Below are positions 15,001-27,000 of a stretch of DNA of 64,000 nt, piece by piece. The translations under genes and the position numbers were made by a program. Each line of letters opens with the position of its first letter. Position 1 is the stretch's first letter. The DNA comes from Candidula unifasciata (lineage: Eukaryota; Mollusca; Gastropoda; Stylommatophora; Geomitridae). Below the pieces are notes generated by a model. That model ran no database searches. It saw only the letters and a list, made by a program, of their open reading frames with translations, and was not told where the DNA came from. The stretch is taken from assembly GCA_905116865.2 (NCBI GenBank), contig CAJHNH020000846.1, positions 626,869 through 690,868 on the forward strand, in the 5' to 3' direction.

Positions 15001-18000
15001 TTCACTCATAAAGTCAACAATGAATTTTTAACCTCCTATTAAAAGACAAACACATTTTAAATTCAAAAGACAACAATTAATATTGAGTTGAAATAAAATA
15101 GAAATTAACTTGAAGGAAAAAAAATAACAAATCATACGTACAACATAACAGTTTCACTAAGGCAGGAAGACACATTAAATTCTTGATAATATAAAAGTAA
15201 AGATTCTCAGGAAAACAACAGATAAGTCTAAAACAAGGGCATCTTACCAATGACTCGGATTTGTGGTGGTAGTATTTCATTCATCTTGCTCACGAGATCA
15301 GGAACCAGGACTGCTTGTAAGAAGAAAAATGAATCAAAGAACATAAGCAACAAAAATGCTTGAGTTCTAAACAAAAACTGGAGCAGCTGGTTGATAAGTC
15401 TTCTTCTTCATGTCCATCGGCTGTAAACTCTGGCGGAAAGTTCTGTTGTTTTGTCTACTTCTGGACTGTAGTCCTGTTCCAGAATTTTAGTGTTAGGTGT
15501 GCATCCATTTTACATATTTGACTCATTTGTATGCAGACTGTTGGCTCCTTGCCTCTCAGGCAAATGCACTCTAACTTCGAAGGAAGCTCCAAATTAGTTG
15601 ACTCTTATGACATGCTTGTTGGGTAGACAGTGGGTCTATTCTTGTTTTCCCCACTGTAGGGTCCTGGAACCCACACAAAATAAAGGCTGATTAGTGGATC
15701 CTCTGGAAGACTGAGTTTGTGCTCCTAAATTATGCTTTAATGTCCAGGTGTTTCTGACATGGAGGTCACGGCCATTATGTTTACCATTCCAAATGAAAGT
15801 ATCTTCAAGTCACTCGAGAGTCTGTCTATTAGGTTGTCTCTCCTAAAGGCCTTAATGTCTAACACAGTTTTATCTAAAACATTTTTCTAGCGGCCTGAAC
15901 TAGGTTAGCAGAGAACTTTCTTCCTGACCCAGGAAAGAGCATTAGAAGCTGATGCCAGGAAGTATTTTAATGTACGTACAAATGACAAGCAAGACCCCCC
16001 CCCCCCCCCAATTCCACTTGCAAGCTTTCATCTTGCAGAGCTGTTGAGGAAATTCTGTAACTCAGTGATCCAACAGCAATAGTGCAGCCACTGGTATTCT
16101 AAAGTGGATAGGCAAAAGCTTAGAGATCAGGCTGAGGGAGACACTAATTAGTTATCTGAAGGGACCTGAGGGAGACACTAATTAGTTATCTGGGGGGACC
16201 TGAGGGAGACACTAATTAGTTATCTGGGGGGACCTGAGGAAGACAGTAGTTAGTTATCTGGGGGGACCTGAGGAAGACAGTAGTTAGTTATCTGGAGGGA
16301 CCTGAGGGAGACACTAATTAGTTATCTGGAGGGACCTGAGGGAGACACTAATTAGTTATATGGAGGGACCTGAGGGAGACACTAATTAGTTATCTGAAGG
16401 GACCTGAGGGAGACACTAATTAGTTATCTGGGGGGACCTGAGGAAGACAGTAGTTAGTTATCTGGAGGGACCTGAGGGAGACACTAATTAGTTATCTGGA
16501 GGGACCTGAGGGAGACACTAATTAGTTATCTTGAGGGGCCTGAGGAAGACACTAATTAGTTATCTTGAGGGGCCTGTGGGAGACACTAATTAGTAATCTT
16601 GAGGGGCCTGAGGGAGACACTAGTTATCTTGAGGGGCCTGAGGGAGACACTAGTTAGTTATCTGGAGGGACCTGAGGGAGACACTAATTAGTTATCTGGA
16701 GGGACCTGAGGGAGACACTAATTAGTTATCTTGAGGGGCCTGAGGGAGACACTAATTAGTTATCTTGAGGGGCCTGAGGGAGACACTAGTTAGTTATCTG
16801 GAGGGACCTGAGGGAGACACTAATTAGTTATCTGAAGGGACCTGAGGGAGACACTAGTTAGTTATCTGGAGGGACCTGAGGGAGACACTAATTAGTTATC
16901 TGAATGAACCTGAGGGAGACACTAATTAGTTATCTGAAGGGACCTGAGGGAGACACTAGTTAGTTATCTGGAGGGACAATCTGCAGACAGTCAGAAGCTG
17001 GGGACAGTCAGATGCTGGGGACAGTCAGAAGCTGGGGACATTCAGAAGCTGGGGACAGTCAGAAGATGGGGACAGTCAGAAGCTGGGGACAGTCAAAAGC
17101 TGGGGACATTCAGAAGCTGGGGACAGTCAGAAGATGGGAACAGTCAGAAGCTGGGGAATATAAACATGACAGAAATAATTGTTAAAGCTGGATGCACTGA
17201 CGTTATGATCCACACACAAAAGTACAAAACGATTTATTTCATGAAAATGTAATGAGTGTCATAATGTATACTTATCTTCAAAGAGAATATCTGGCCAACT
17301 GCCGAAACTCCTTTATCAGTGCGAGAACCTCTCTGGAACCACATCTTTGATGGCGTGTTCATGTGATCCTGCGGCACAGCCCCAACTTTCACTAGTGCTG
17401 GGAAGATTTCACTTTCAATGGTTTGGAAGCCCGGATTTCTGATAAAAGTAAATGTGAAGTTTGGTTGGTCTCTGCTGGCCATCTGGTATACACTTCTAAC
17501 ATAGTTTTGGTCTCTTTAAAACTGATCAGGGCTGCAAACTATCTAAAATTGTATACCAGGAAATGTTTTGGGAGGTAAAGATGGACAGCCTGATAATACT
17601 GGCAACAGCATCCATCAAGTACTATCTGATTTATAAAATTATTGGGGGGGGGGGGGGGAGAGAGAATATAAGCCCAATACACATCAAGGTAGGAAAATGG
17701 GTTTTCTATTTCAAAGGTTATTTCACTACACAACAAACCATCAACATTAAGTGCCCTGCTAACTAGCGTGAGCAATCATACCTCTCTACACACTGCCATC
17801 TTCAACAGTTGGTATCAGTGAGCAATCATACCTCTCTACACACTGCCATCTTCAACAGTTGGTATCAGTGAGCAATCATACCTCTCTACACACTGCCATC
17901 TTCAACAGTTGGTATCAGTGAGCAATCATACCTCTCTACACACTGCCATCTTCAACAGTTGGTATCAGTGAGCAATCATACCTCTCTACATACTGCCATC

Positions 18001-21000
18001 TTCAACAGTTGGTATCAGTGAGCAATCATACCTCTCTACATACTGCCATCTTCAACAGTTGGTATCAGTGAGCAATCATACCTCTCTACACACTGCCATC
18101 TTCAACAGTTGGTATCAGTGAGCAATCATACCTCTCTACACACTGCCATCTTCAACAGTTGGTATCAGTGAGCAATCATACCTCTCTACACACTGCCATC
18201 TTCAACAGTTGGTATCAGTGAGCAATCATACCTCTCTACACACTGCCATCTTCAACAGTTGGTATCAGTGAGCAATCATACCTCTCTACACAATGCCATC
18301 TTCAACAGTTGGTATCAGTGAGCAATCATACCTCTCTACACACTGCCATCTTCAACAGTTGGTATCAGTGAGCAATCATACCTCTCTACACACTGCCATC
18401 TTCAACAGTTGGTATCAGTGAGCAATCATACCTCTCTACACACTGCCATCTTCAACAGTTGGTATCAGTGAGCAATCATACCTCTCTACACACTGCCATC
18501 TTCAACAGTTGGTATCAGTGAGCAATCATACCTCTCTACATACTGCCATCTTCAACAGTTGGTATCAGTGAGCAATCATACCTCTCTACACACTGCCATC
18601 TTCAACAGTTGGTATCAGTTCGTGTGTTGCACCCCGCCATGCCATCACACAAGGCTGTCAAGAATTGTCTCGCATTGTCTTTCTCTGTTTCTTTTTTCCA
18701 CAGATCTTTCCAGTGGTCACAACACGTTCCAGTTTCCTTCTTATAACATGACTCCAAAAAATTGATGACTGTCTGTTTCTGATGTTTGTGATAAGCTGTC
18801 TTTGAGCCTTCGCCTCTCTTTCAAAACATCTGGGCAGCTATTTTTGGCTGTCCAATGAATTATAAGGATTCTTCTGGCAAAGCACATCTCTGAAGGCCTC
18901 AAGAAATTATTTGGCTTGTTTATTAATTTAAGCCAAACAATCAAGCCACACAAACACAAAATGTTTCAAACAGGGATAGGTCATTAGAAATCAAATACAA
19001 CGAGTATGATTTATGAGTCCCAGAAAGCTTACAGGAAGATGTTGGAGATGGGAAACTTATTGTTGCTAGATTCTGTAGGTGTACATCTCTTTACAGATCT
19101 TAGTTCATGGTGTTCTGGGGTCAATTCTGTTCGTTCCCTGTGTGGGTTTCAGAGCCCCACTGTAGGAAAGACAAGAACAGAACCACTGCCTCGTCAAAAA
19201 GGTTAGATCTGTAAAACATATGTGCATGCAACTCTCAGGTTCTGGAATAAAAGTACAGTCCAAAAGTGGATGATCCACTAGTCATTTCTGCTACAGAGTT
19301 TGCAGCCTGTGAACATGTTGTAATCTTATAGTCCAAGAGTTAAAGTTTCTTCTAGTTTCTTCTAGTGGTCATAGCGCAGGTGAAAGGTTCACACAGCGGC
19401 CACCGGTCGGGTCTGTTACCTGGGATACCAGCTAATTGAATGCTGGGCGATTAACACAAAGGCTCCTGCAGAACACAAAGGATTCGGCAGTTGAGATATT
19501 TCCATTGTCCAAGTCGGACGTGTTTCCGCGGGGTTAGCGGAAACTGTGTTGGCTCTCTGTATGAGGATATTATAGAAACGTTTTCTCTTTGTGAGGTTTT
19601 GATTTACCGTTGTTTGCGGGAGACAGTTCAATGTCTATTTACTTATTTTAATGGCAGGAGCCCATTGAGAAAAGCTGCTGTAATCTTTTATATCATCAGA
19701 ATAGATAATGGAGATTTATTATCGTACATGTTTTATTGAATAATCATCATCATCTTGTGACGTGTAACTTTAATGCCATTAAAGTTTATGTGGCCTGTCA
19801 CAAGCGTTATTGTTGGCTTGTAAAGGTAGCGACTGTATTACATGATGCTGTGTCGGTGCCAAGTGTGCCAGTTATAGAATGCAGGACTTCACTGTAGCAC
19901 ATCCATCAAGGAGATATCCAGCGGAATACTAGAATAGGCACCCTAGGCCTAAATACTTGGTTGAATATAAAGTATACAAAAGAATGTACAAATTAAGTGT
20001 ACACAGTGGATGGCCAAGCCGGTCCTTTGATGGATTTATAAACAGTGTTGATTTACCCAGTGTTTGTGCTACTGACTGATGATCGTTTGAACGAATACAT
20101 ATAACTGTTCTACATAAAGTTATAAATTAACGGATCCTGAAAGGAGTTATAAACTATTTTTTTAAAGGTGTATGCAGTGCTAACGAGTGTTTCTAGCAGC
20201 TTTACGAACTTATCGGACATAGGTGAACTAACAGTAGGCCTTAATTGATTTACAGCTGTATAAAGTGCTGGTGACATTAGCAGTGTTATTTGACTCTATA
20301 GAATTACTCGTTTTTTTCGGCCGTAATTGACATTCTTCAACGGAGTTCAGCAGTGGATGCTTGAGTTTCGCATCATTACTACTAGGTCCCTGTTCACAGT
20401 ACGTCGCCTAAGGATCGCAGTACGTCGCCTAAGGATCGCAGTACGTCGCCTAAGGATCGCAGTACGACGCCTGAGGATCGCAGTACGACGCCTGAGGATC
20501 GCAGTACGACGCCTAAGGATAGCAGTACGACGCCTAAGGATCGCATCTGTGGATTTAAATCGGGTAATGTTTTTTGTTGACGGATGGGAGTTGTTTTGTG
20601 TGCTCGTTTCGTCTCACAACATATCCGAGGTGTTAGAGTGAATGATTATCATCCATGTTTTCTGTTATTTGTAACTTTAATATATCAGCTCATTGAGTTT
20701 GGGATGACATATTAGTTCTTTTCTTCAGCTTTTCTTGTCAAATTGGCGGCTCTGATATAGAGGATATGCAAATATTCGTGGCCTTTCTGACAATTAGTCG
20801 CTAAAATTGTATGCGTTAAGTGTGTTTCCGTCGTCACGTCATTGGTGTGCTCTTCTGTTTACTTTTCATGATTTCTTTTTTATAACAGGCTTGTGGTGTC
20901 AACTTTATTTTTACTATTCGATTCTCTCAACGTTGTCGTTTTGTACATTAGTTGCAGTGAACGAAGTGTAGCGTCTTGTTTGTCAACCATTGTTTGTCTC

Positions 21001-24000
21001 ATTTTTTTCCCCCATTTATTATTATTTTATATTTCTTGTATTGCAAAATACGTCGAGTTATAATGGCTTCCTTTGCGGATTTTGTTGAGCTAGGCCGATC
21101 TATGAGTTTAGAGGGGCCAGAGTTGGTAAAATTTGCCGAAGCCAGATTAAAAGAAATTACAGAGAGAGAAGAAAGAGCGTTAGAAAGACAGCAGAAGAAA
21201 ATTGACTCTGAGTTGAAGATACAACTTCTTAATGCAGAAAAAGAAAAAGCAGAGGCAGAAAAAGGAAAAGCAGAGGCAGAAAGACTAAAACTAAAAGAAG
21301 AGTCAGAAATGCTAATTTGTGTAGAAAGAGAAAAGGCTGAACTACAAATAAGGTTAGAAAAGGAAAAGTTAGAGGCAGAACGGGTACTTAAGGAACAGGA
21401 AATAGCATTTAAAAGAGAGCAGATGTTGCAGCAGATGCAGGAAAATGATAAGCAGCAGCAATTTAAAGATCGAGAATTAGAATTGTCTCACAAGCAGCAA
21501 CAACTTAGATTCGACACTGAGATAGAAATTGCTAGAGTAGAGAGAGATAAAATGATTGCTATTAAGGAGGCCGAGAGTAAGAAAAGTGTGGAGATGGATC
21601 AGCTCTCCAACCGAGACAGGAATAATGGGTCATACAGGCCGAAGTTGCCCTTTTTAACAACAAATGATTGTTTACACTCTTTTTTGGACAGATTCCAAGA
21701 AACGATGTCGTCAGCCCAGATTCCTGAGACACAGTGGGTAGCTCGTCTTAGAGATCTACTAACCGGTACAGTCTTAAACACGTTCACTAACTTACCATTG
21801 GAAGACCGTGCATCATTCCAGACAGTGCGTCAGAAATTATTGGCTTCCCAAAATTTGACAGAGGAAAACTACCGTCAAAAATTCAAAAACACAATGCCTT
21901 CCTCTGAAAAAAGTTTTGGTGATTTTGTTGCCAATGTTAAGACCTTGTTTTCTAGGTGGACAACTCTGGCGCAGGTCGGTAATTCTTATGATCGTCTAGC
22001 AGACCTGATGATTAGGGATAAGATTCTGTCCTGTTGTAGCACAGGATTGTTTGCTTTCTTTCAAGAAAGAAAACCACCATCTATTGAGGAAATGGTGAAA
22101 CTGGGTGAGCAATATATGAGTGCTCATCCTGGCAAGTCATTGCAAAAGGAAAGTTATACAGAACCTATTCCTGCCGCATCTAGCATGCGCGTGAACCGCT
22201 CACATTATTCGCAAAATAATGTTGCTCAGAAACCTCACACTTTTGGCAGAGCAGGTCACTTTAGAAGCCACAGCTATGATCGTTCCAGACGACCAGATAG
22301 AGCCTTTCAGAAGACAGAACAGTCACATAGGTACTTTAGCCGGCCTAGAGGTTGTCAGTACTGTTCTTCCTGGCGTCACCAATCAGACCAGTGTCAAAAC
22401 AAAAGTTATAGACAGAATGATTATGAATCTCCGACACAAGACAGGAGGAGGCACTACGATAACAACCTCAAATGCTTTGTGTGTGGGGGGAATCACCTAA
22501 AAAAATTCTGTCCTAGAGTTACACCAAGACAGGGCAATGCAGTTCAGGTAGAGGACATAACACATGCCAGCCACAGTGATACAGTACAAGTCAGAGTTCG
22601 ACCTGACATCGTGTATCCTGCTTTGTCCGCCATGCCTACAGAATGTGGATTACCTCTCCATTTTGGGTACATTGGCAAGGTTAGATCTACAGTTTTGAGG
22701 GACACGGGTGCGAATGTTATTGGCGTGGCAAGATACTTAGTTCCTTCATCTGCATATACAGGAAGGTATGCCAAATGCCGCACATTCGGTGGAAATCTTG
22801 AAAAATATCCACTTGCGATTGTGAAAATTAGATGTCCCCATTTTACCGGAGTTGCAGAGGTATGTGTTGTAAACCGAGGTTCACCAGATATCATTCTTGG
22901 TACAGTTCCAGGTGTGCGAGCTTGCACAACAGAAGATATTAAGAAGTGGAACGATGAAAATGACACAGTGGCAAATGCTGTTACACGAGCACAGCAGAAA
23001 CACATAGACAGAGATAGGCACCTTTTAAGGCCCAGATAGCATTTCATGAGCTATCATTTTTGGGTCTAAGAACTTCTACGCTAAATTTATTCCCCATTAT
23101 TCCTCTATAACATCTGTGTTGTCTGAGTTGACAAGAAAGACGATGCCTCGAGAGGTGTTTTGGGATGAATCCTGCGCACAAGCACTCAGCCAGATACAAA
23201 GAACATTTAACAATAAACCATTTCTGAGATTGCCTAATCTATCACTTGATTTTTATGTTTCCTCAGATGCTTCAAATGTCGCACTGGGAGCAGTAATTTC
23301 CCAAATGTACGATGGGACTTTACATCCTTGCCTCTATGCAAGTCGCAAATTGTCCGACACTGAAACACGCTATAGTGTCGGAGAGAGAGAAGCACTGGGA
23401 ATTTACTGGTCCATCGCTAAATTCTCCAGGTACCTAATAGGGAGAACGTTTTATGTAATTACAGACCACAAGTCACTTGCTGTTTTGAACACAGGGTCTG
23501 TAACAAATGCCCGTATTCTTCGTTGGACATTGTTTCTTCAGACTTTTAACTATACCATCATCTACCGGAGTGGTAAGGAGAACGTACTTGCTGACTATTT
23601 GTCCAGATTTCCTTGTACGTCATGAGACAATCAGTTCCTTTTCACATTGGAATTTTTATACCTCACTACACTACAATGGATGCTTATATATTGTTATCAA
23701 CATACTTTATCCAGATATGTATATTTCAAGGACATACCTATGAGAAGTGTTTAGTTAGTTAATTTCTCAAGTGTTTTGGACAGATGATTCCATTTATTGG
23801 GATTGACAGTAATTATGATATGTGGATTTAGCTTATGAGTTATTAGTGAACCAGTTATGATATTATATTGTATTTCTTGTTGTTATTTCATGTCTTATAA
23901 CTAAAAGTTATCATCATTTCGTTTACATGCATTCTCACTTAACTACATGTGGATTTCACTAGGTATATTCGAATATAAGTTGTCTAGATGACTACAACAG

Positions 24001-27000
24001 AGTTAAAATTATGCAACTGAAAACATAGATTTTCAGTTTGTGAGAGGGGGGGATAAGCTGTTGTAATCTTATAGTCCAAGAGTTAAAGTTTCTTCTAGTT
24101 TCTTCTAGTGGTCATAGCGCAGGTGAAAGGTTCACACAGCGGCCACCGGTCGGGTCTGTTACCTGGGATACCAGCTAATTGAATGCTGGGCGATTAACAC
24201 AAAGGCTCCTGCAGAACACAAAGGATTCGGCAGTTGAGATATTTCCATTGTCCAAGTCGGACGTGTTTCCGCGGGGTTAGCGGAAACTGTGTTGGCTCTC
24301 TGTATGAGGATATTATAGAAACGTTTTCTCTTTGTGAGGTTTTGATTTACCGTTGTTTGCGGGAGACAGTTCAATGTCTATTTACTTATTTTAATGGCAG
24401 GAGCCCATTGAGAAAAGCTGCTGTAATCTTTTATATCATCAGAATAGATAATGGAGATTTATTATCGTACATGTTTTATTGAATAATCATCATCATCTTG
24501 TGACGTGTAACTTTAATGCCATTAAAGTTTATGTGGCCTGTCACAAGCGTTATTGTTGGCTTGTAAAGGTAGCGACTGTATTACATGATGCTGTGTCGGT
24601 GCCAAGTGTGCCAGTTATAGAATGCAGGACTTCACTGTAGCACATCCATCAAGGAGATATCCAGCGGAATACTAGAATAGGCACCCTAGGCCTAAATACT
24701 TGGTTGAATATAAAGTATACAAAAGAATGTACAAATTAAGTGTACAACAGAACACGAAGAAGGAGAATTATGTTTGTGATATGCTTTCATGCCACTATCC
24801 TGGACCATCTGATATCATTTCTCCCATCCTCCTTCTAGGCTCTACTGCTGATTTTTTCAATCAAAACTGTTTTTTATCCTACAAACAAAGTAAAATATTC
24901 CTCTTTCAAGATCTTTTCTGAGCAATAGTTCGCTGTATGCAGTATTCACATGTCGCCAAAAATTACCCACACCCAAGCTCTCGATGCATGTATTCACGAT
25001 TAATCCTTATCTGCACAGGACTGAAAGTTACACCAGGCTGGCGTGCCCATTACAGGTACCCTAATTACAACTTTTTGCCATCCAGACTAAGATTTATAAT
25101 CTCAGGGTATCAAACCTTCAGGTAGCAGTTGGGAAGTGGTGGTCGTGGAATCATATCAAACCTTCAGGTAGCAGCAGTTCAGGGAGTGGTGGTTGTGGAA
25201 TCATATCAAACTTTCAGGTAGCAGCAGTTCAGGGAGTGGTGGTTGTGGAATCATATCAAACTTTCAGGTAGCAGCAGTTCAGGGAGTGGTGGTTGTGGAA
25301 TCATATCAAACCTTCAGGTAGCAGCAAATCAGGGAGAGGTGGTTGTGGAATCATATGAAACCTTCAGGTAGCAGCAGTTCAGGAAGTGGTGGTTGTGGAA
25401 TCATATGAAACCTTCAGGTAGCAGCAGTTCAGGGAGAGGTGGTCGTGGAATCATATCAAACCTTCAGGTAGCAGCAGTTCAGGGAGTGGTGGATTCAGAC
25501 TTGGTTTAACCAACATATGGAAGAATGGTTACCAATATCCCACTGTCACAGGCAAACAGAGAAATCTTTTTATTTTTTTTATTATTTAAAAACAGGACAG
25601 TGAAACTTACATCTGTACCCCATAGTAGCCTGCACCACTGTAAGCAACCAGCATTGCTATCTTCCTTTTGCAGCCTTCTGACTTGCCCAGCTGCACCTGA
25701 AGTTATCAAACAAGGCAAATGTTCTTAACAAAGACACCTGTCAGATTTCTGCTTTAATCTTCACAAGGGGTGACAGGAAATTCATGTGAAATCTTTTGCA
25801 GGCGTGATCATGATTGGCTCAATTTTGCAGCCATAATTCACAGATTGATTCTTTTCTCTGAAACCCTTTGGATTTTTAAAAAAAGCCCAGAACCTGGGAA
25901 CTGCCAGGGGGAAAAAATCCTTAAAACACAATAACTATTTTTTTTAATTGAATTATATACACAACATTTTTTTTAAACAAATATATGAAGGGGAGTAATA
26001 AATAAACACATATGCAGTAGAGTACAGTAATTCTGGCCTAAAATAGATGTGCATATAGCAACTCATACTATTTTCTCAATTACTACAGTCGGAGTGCATC
26101 TGCCTGGTAGACAAGGAACCAACAGTCTGCAGACAAATAAGCCAGATCTATAAAATTGATGTGTACCCAAAACAAGTTCTGGAACAAGGCTAATGTCCAG
26201 AAGTGGATGAACAACCAGAACTTTCCGCCAGAGTTGACAGCCAGAGTTAACAGCCGGTGATCATGAAGATCATGAAATTGTGTGACTATAATTATCATTG
26301 CATATACATTAGTAAGTAATTTTAGAACATGATTAGAAACTACAAGACGTACCACGTGTTGCTTTTTCTTCTTTTTCGAGTGTTTTTCTGATTTGGAATC
26401 CACCTCATCAGTCTCAGCAGGCCTCTTCTGCTAAAATATACACAAATATATTATCAGTGATACAATCTATAGTTTGTTTATATTCGTAGCTAATAGTTAC
26501 AATATATGATAACAAATGTATCATCAGTAATTAAATCTATAATTTGTGTACATATAGCTTTTACAGTTACAATCATTGATAACAAATGCCCAAGGAAACT
26601 GGCGAACATAAAAGGAATGAGTTGAAGATAGGTGTGAAATAAGCGAAAAACCAGGACAGAGTAAAATTGTAAGACACCAGAAATTATGATTATCCCAAGA
26701 AGAAAGAAATACCAAAGTGTGAAATACATGCAAATGGCAAAATGGCAAGCAAGATAACAGATACAACTATTCAGAAACAGTCATAACATCAGATGCAAGA
26801 GATGCCCTGCAGAAATCAGAAAAAGAATGACCATGGCAAAGGAAGCCTTTAGCAAGATGCAAAATATTCCTACCAATAAAATGTCACTTGCAGTGAGTGA
26901 GAAAAAGAGTAATAAAGTGTTATACAGAACTTGTGTTGTTATGTGCATGTTAAACATGGACAATAAACAGACAAGCTGTGGTTTTTATGAAGAATGCAAA

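Larger units (their letters stand above)
19316..24749 (+). mobile_element. LTR retrotransposon, internally deleted, with apparently identical LTRs
   Basis: 5' LTR 19316-20005 and 3' LTR 24059-24749 start TGTTG and end (A)CA, and are flanked by the 5-bp duplication GAACA (19311-19315, 24750-24754). A polypurine tract (GAGAGGGGGGGATAAGC) precedes the 3' LTR. The internal 4 kb encodes Gag with zinc knuckles and an aspartic protease (21063-23039), then a separate frame with RT connection and RNase H (23050-23625). The RT fingers/palm and integrase are absent. Read by eye, the LTRs differ only by one base at the 5' LTR's end. The element lies in PUS1 intron 3, sense strand opposite to the gene. 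Confidence 0.93.

Noticed and set aside
17771..18620. CRISPR-like regular repeat array
   Set aside because: The 50-bp units are directly adjacent with no unique spacers, and the DNA is eukaryotic.
20327..20641. 104-codon frame with VRRLRIA repeats
   Set aside because: It is driven by the 21-bp leader repeat and is not joined to gag.
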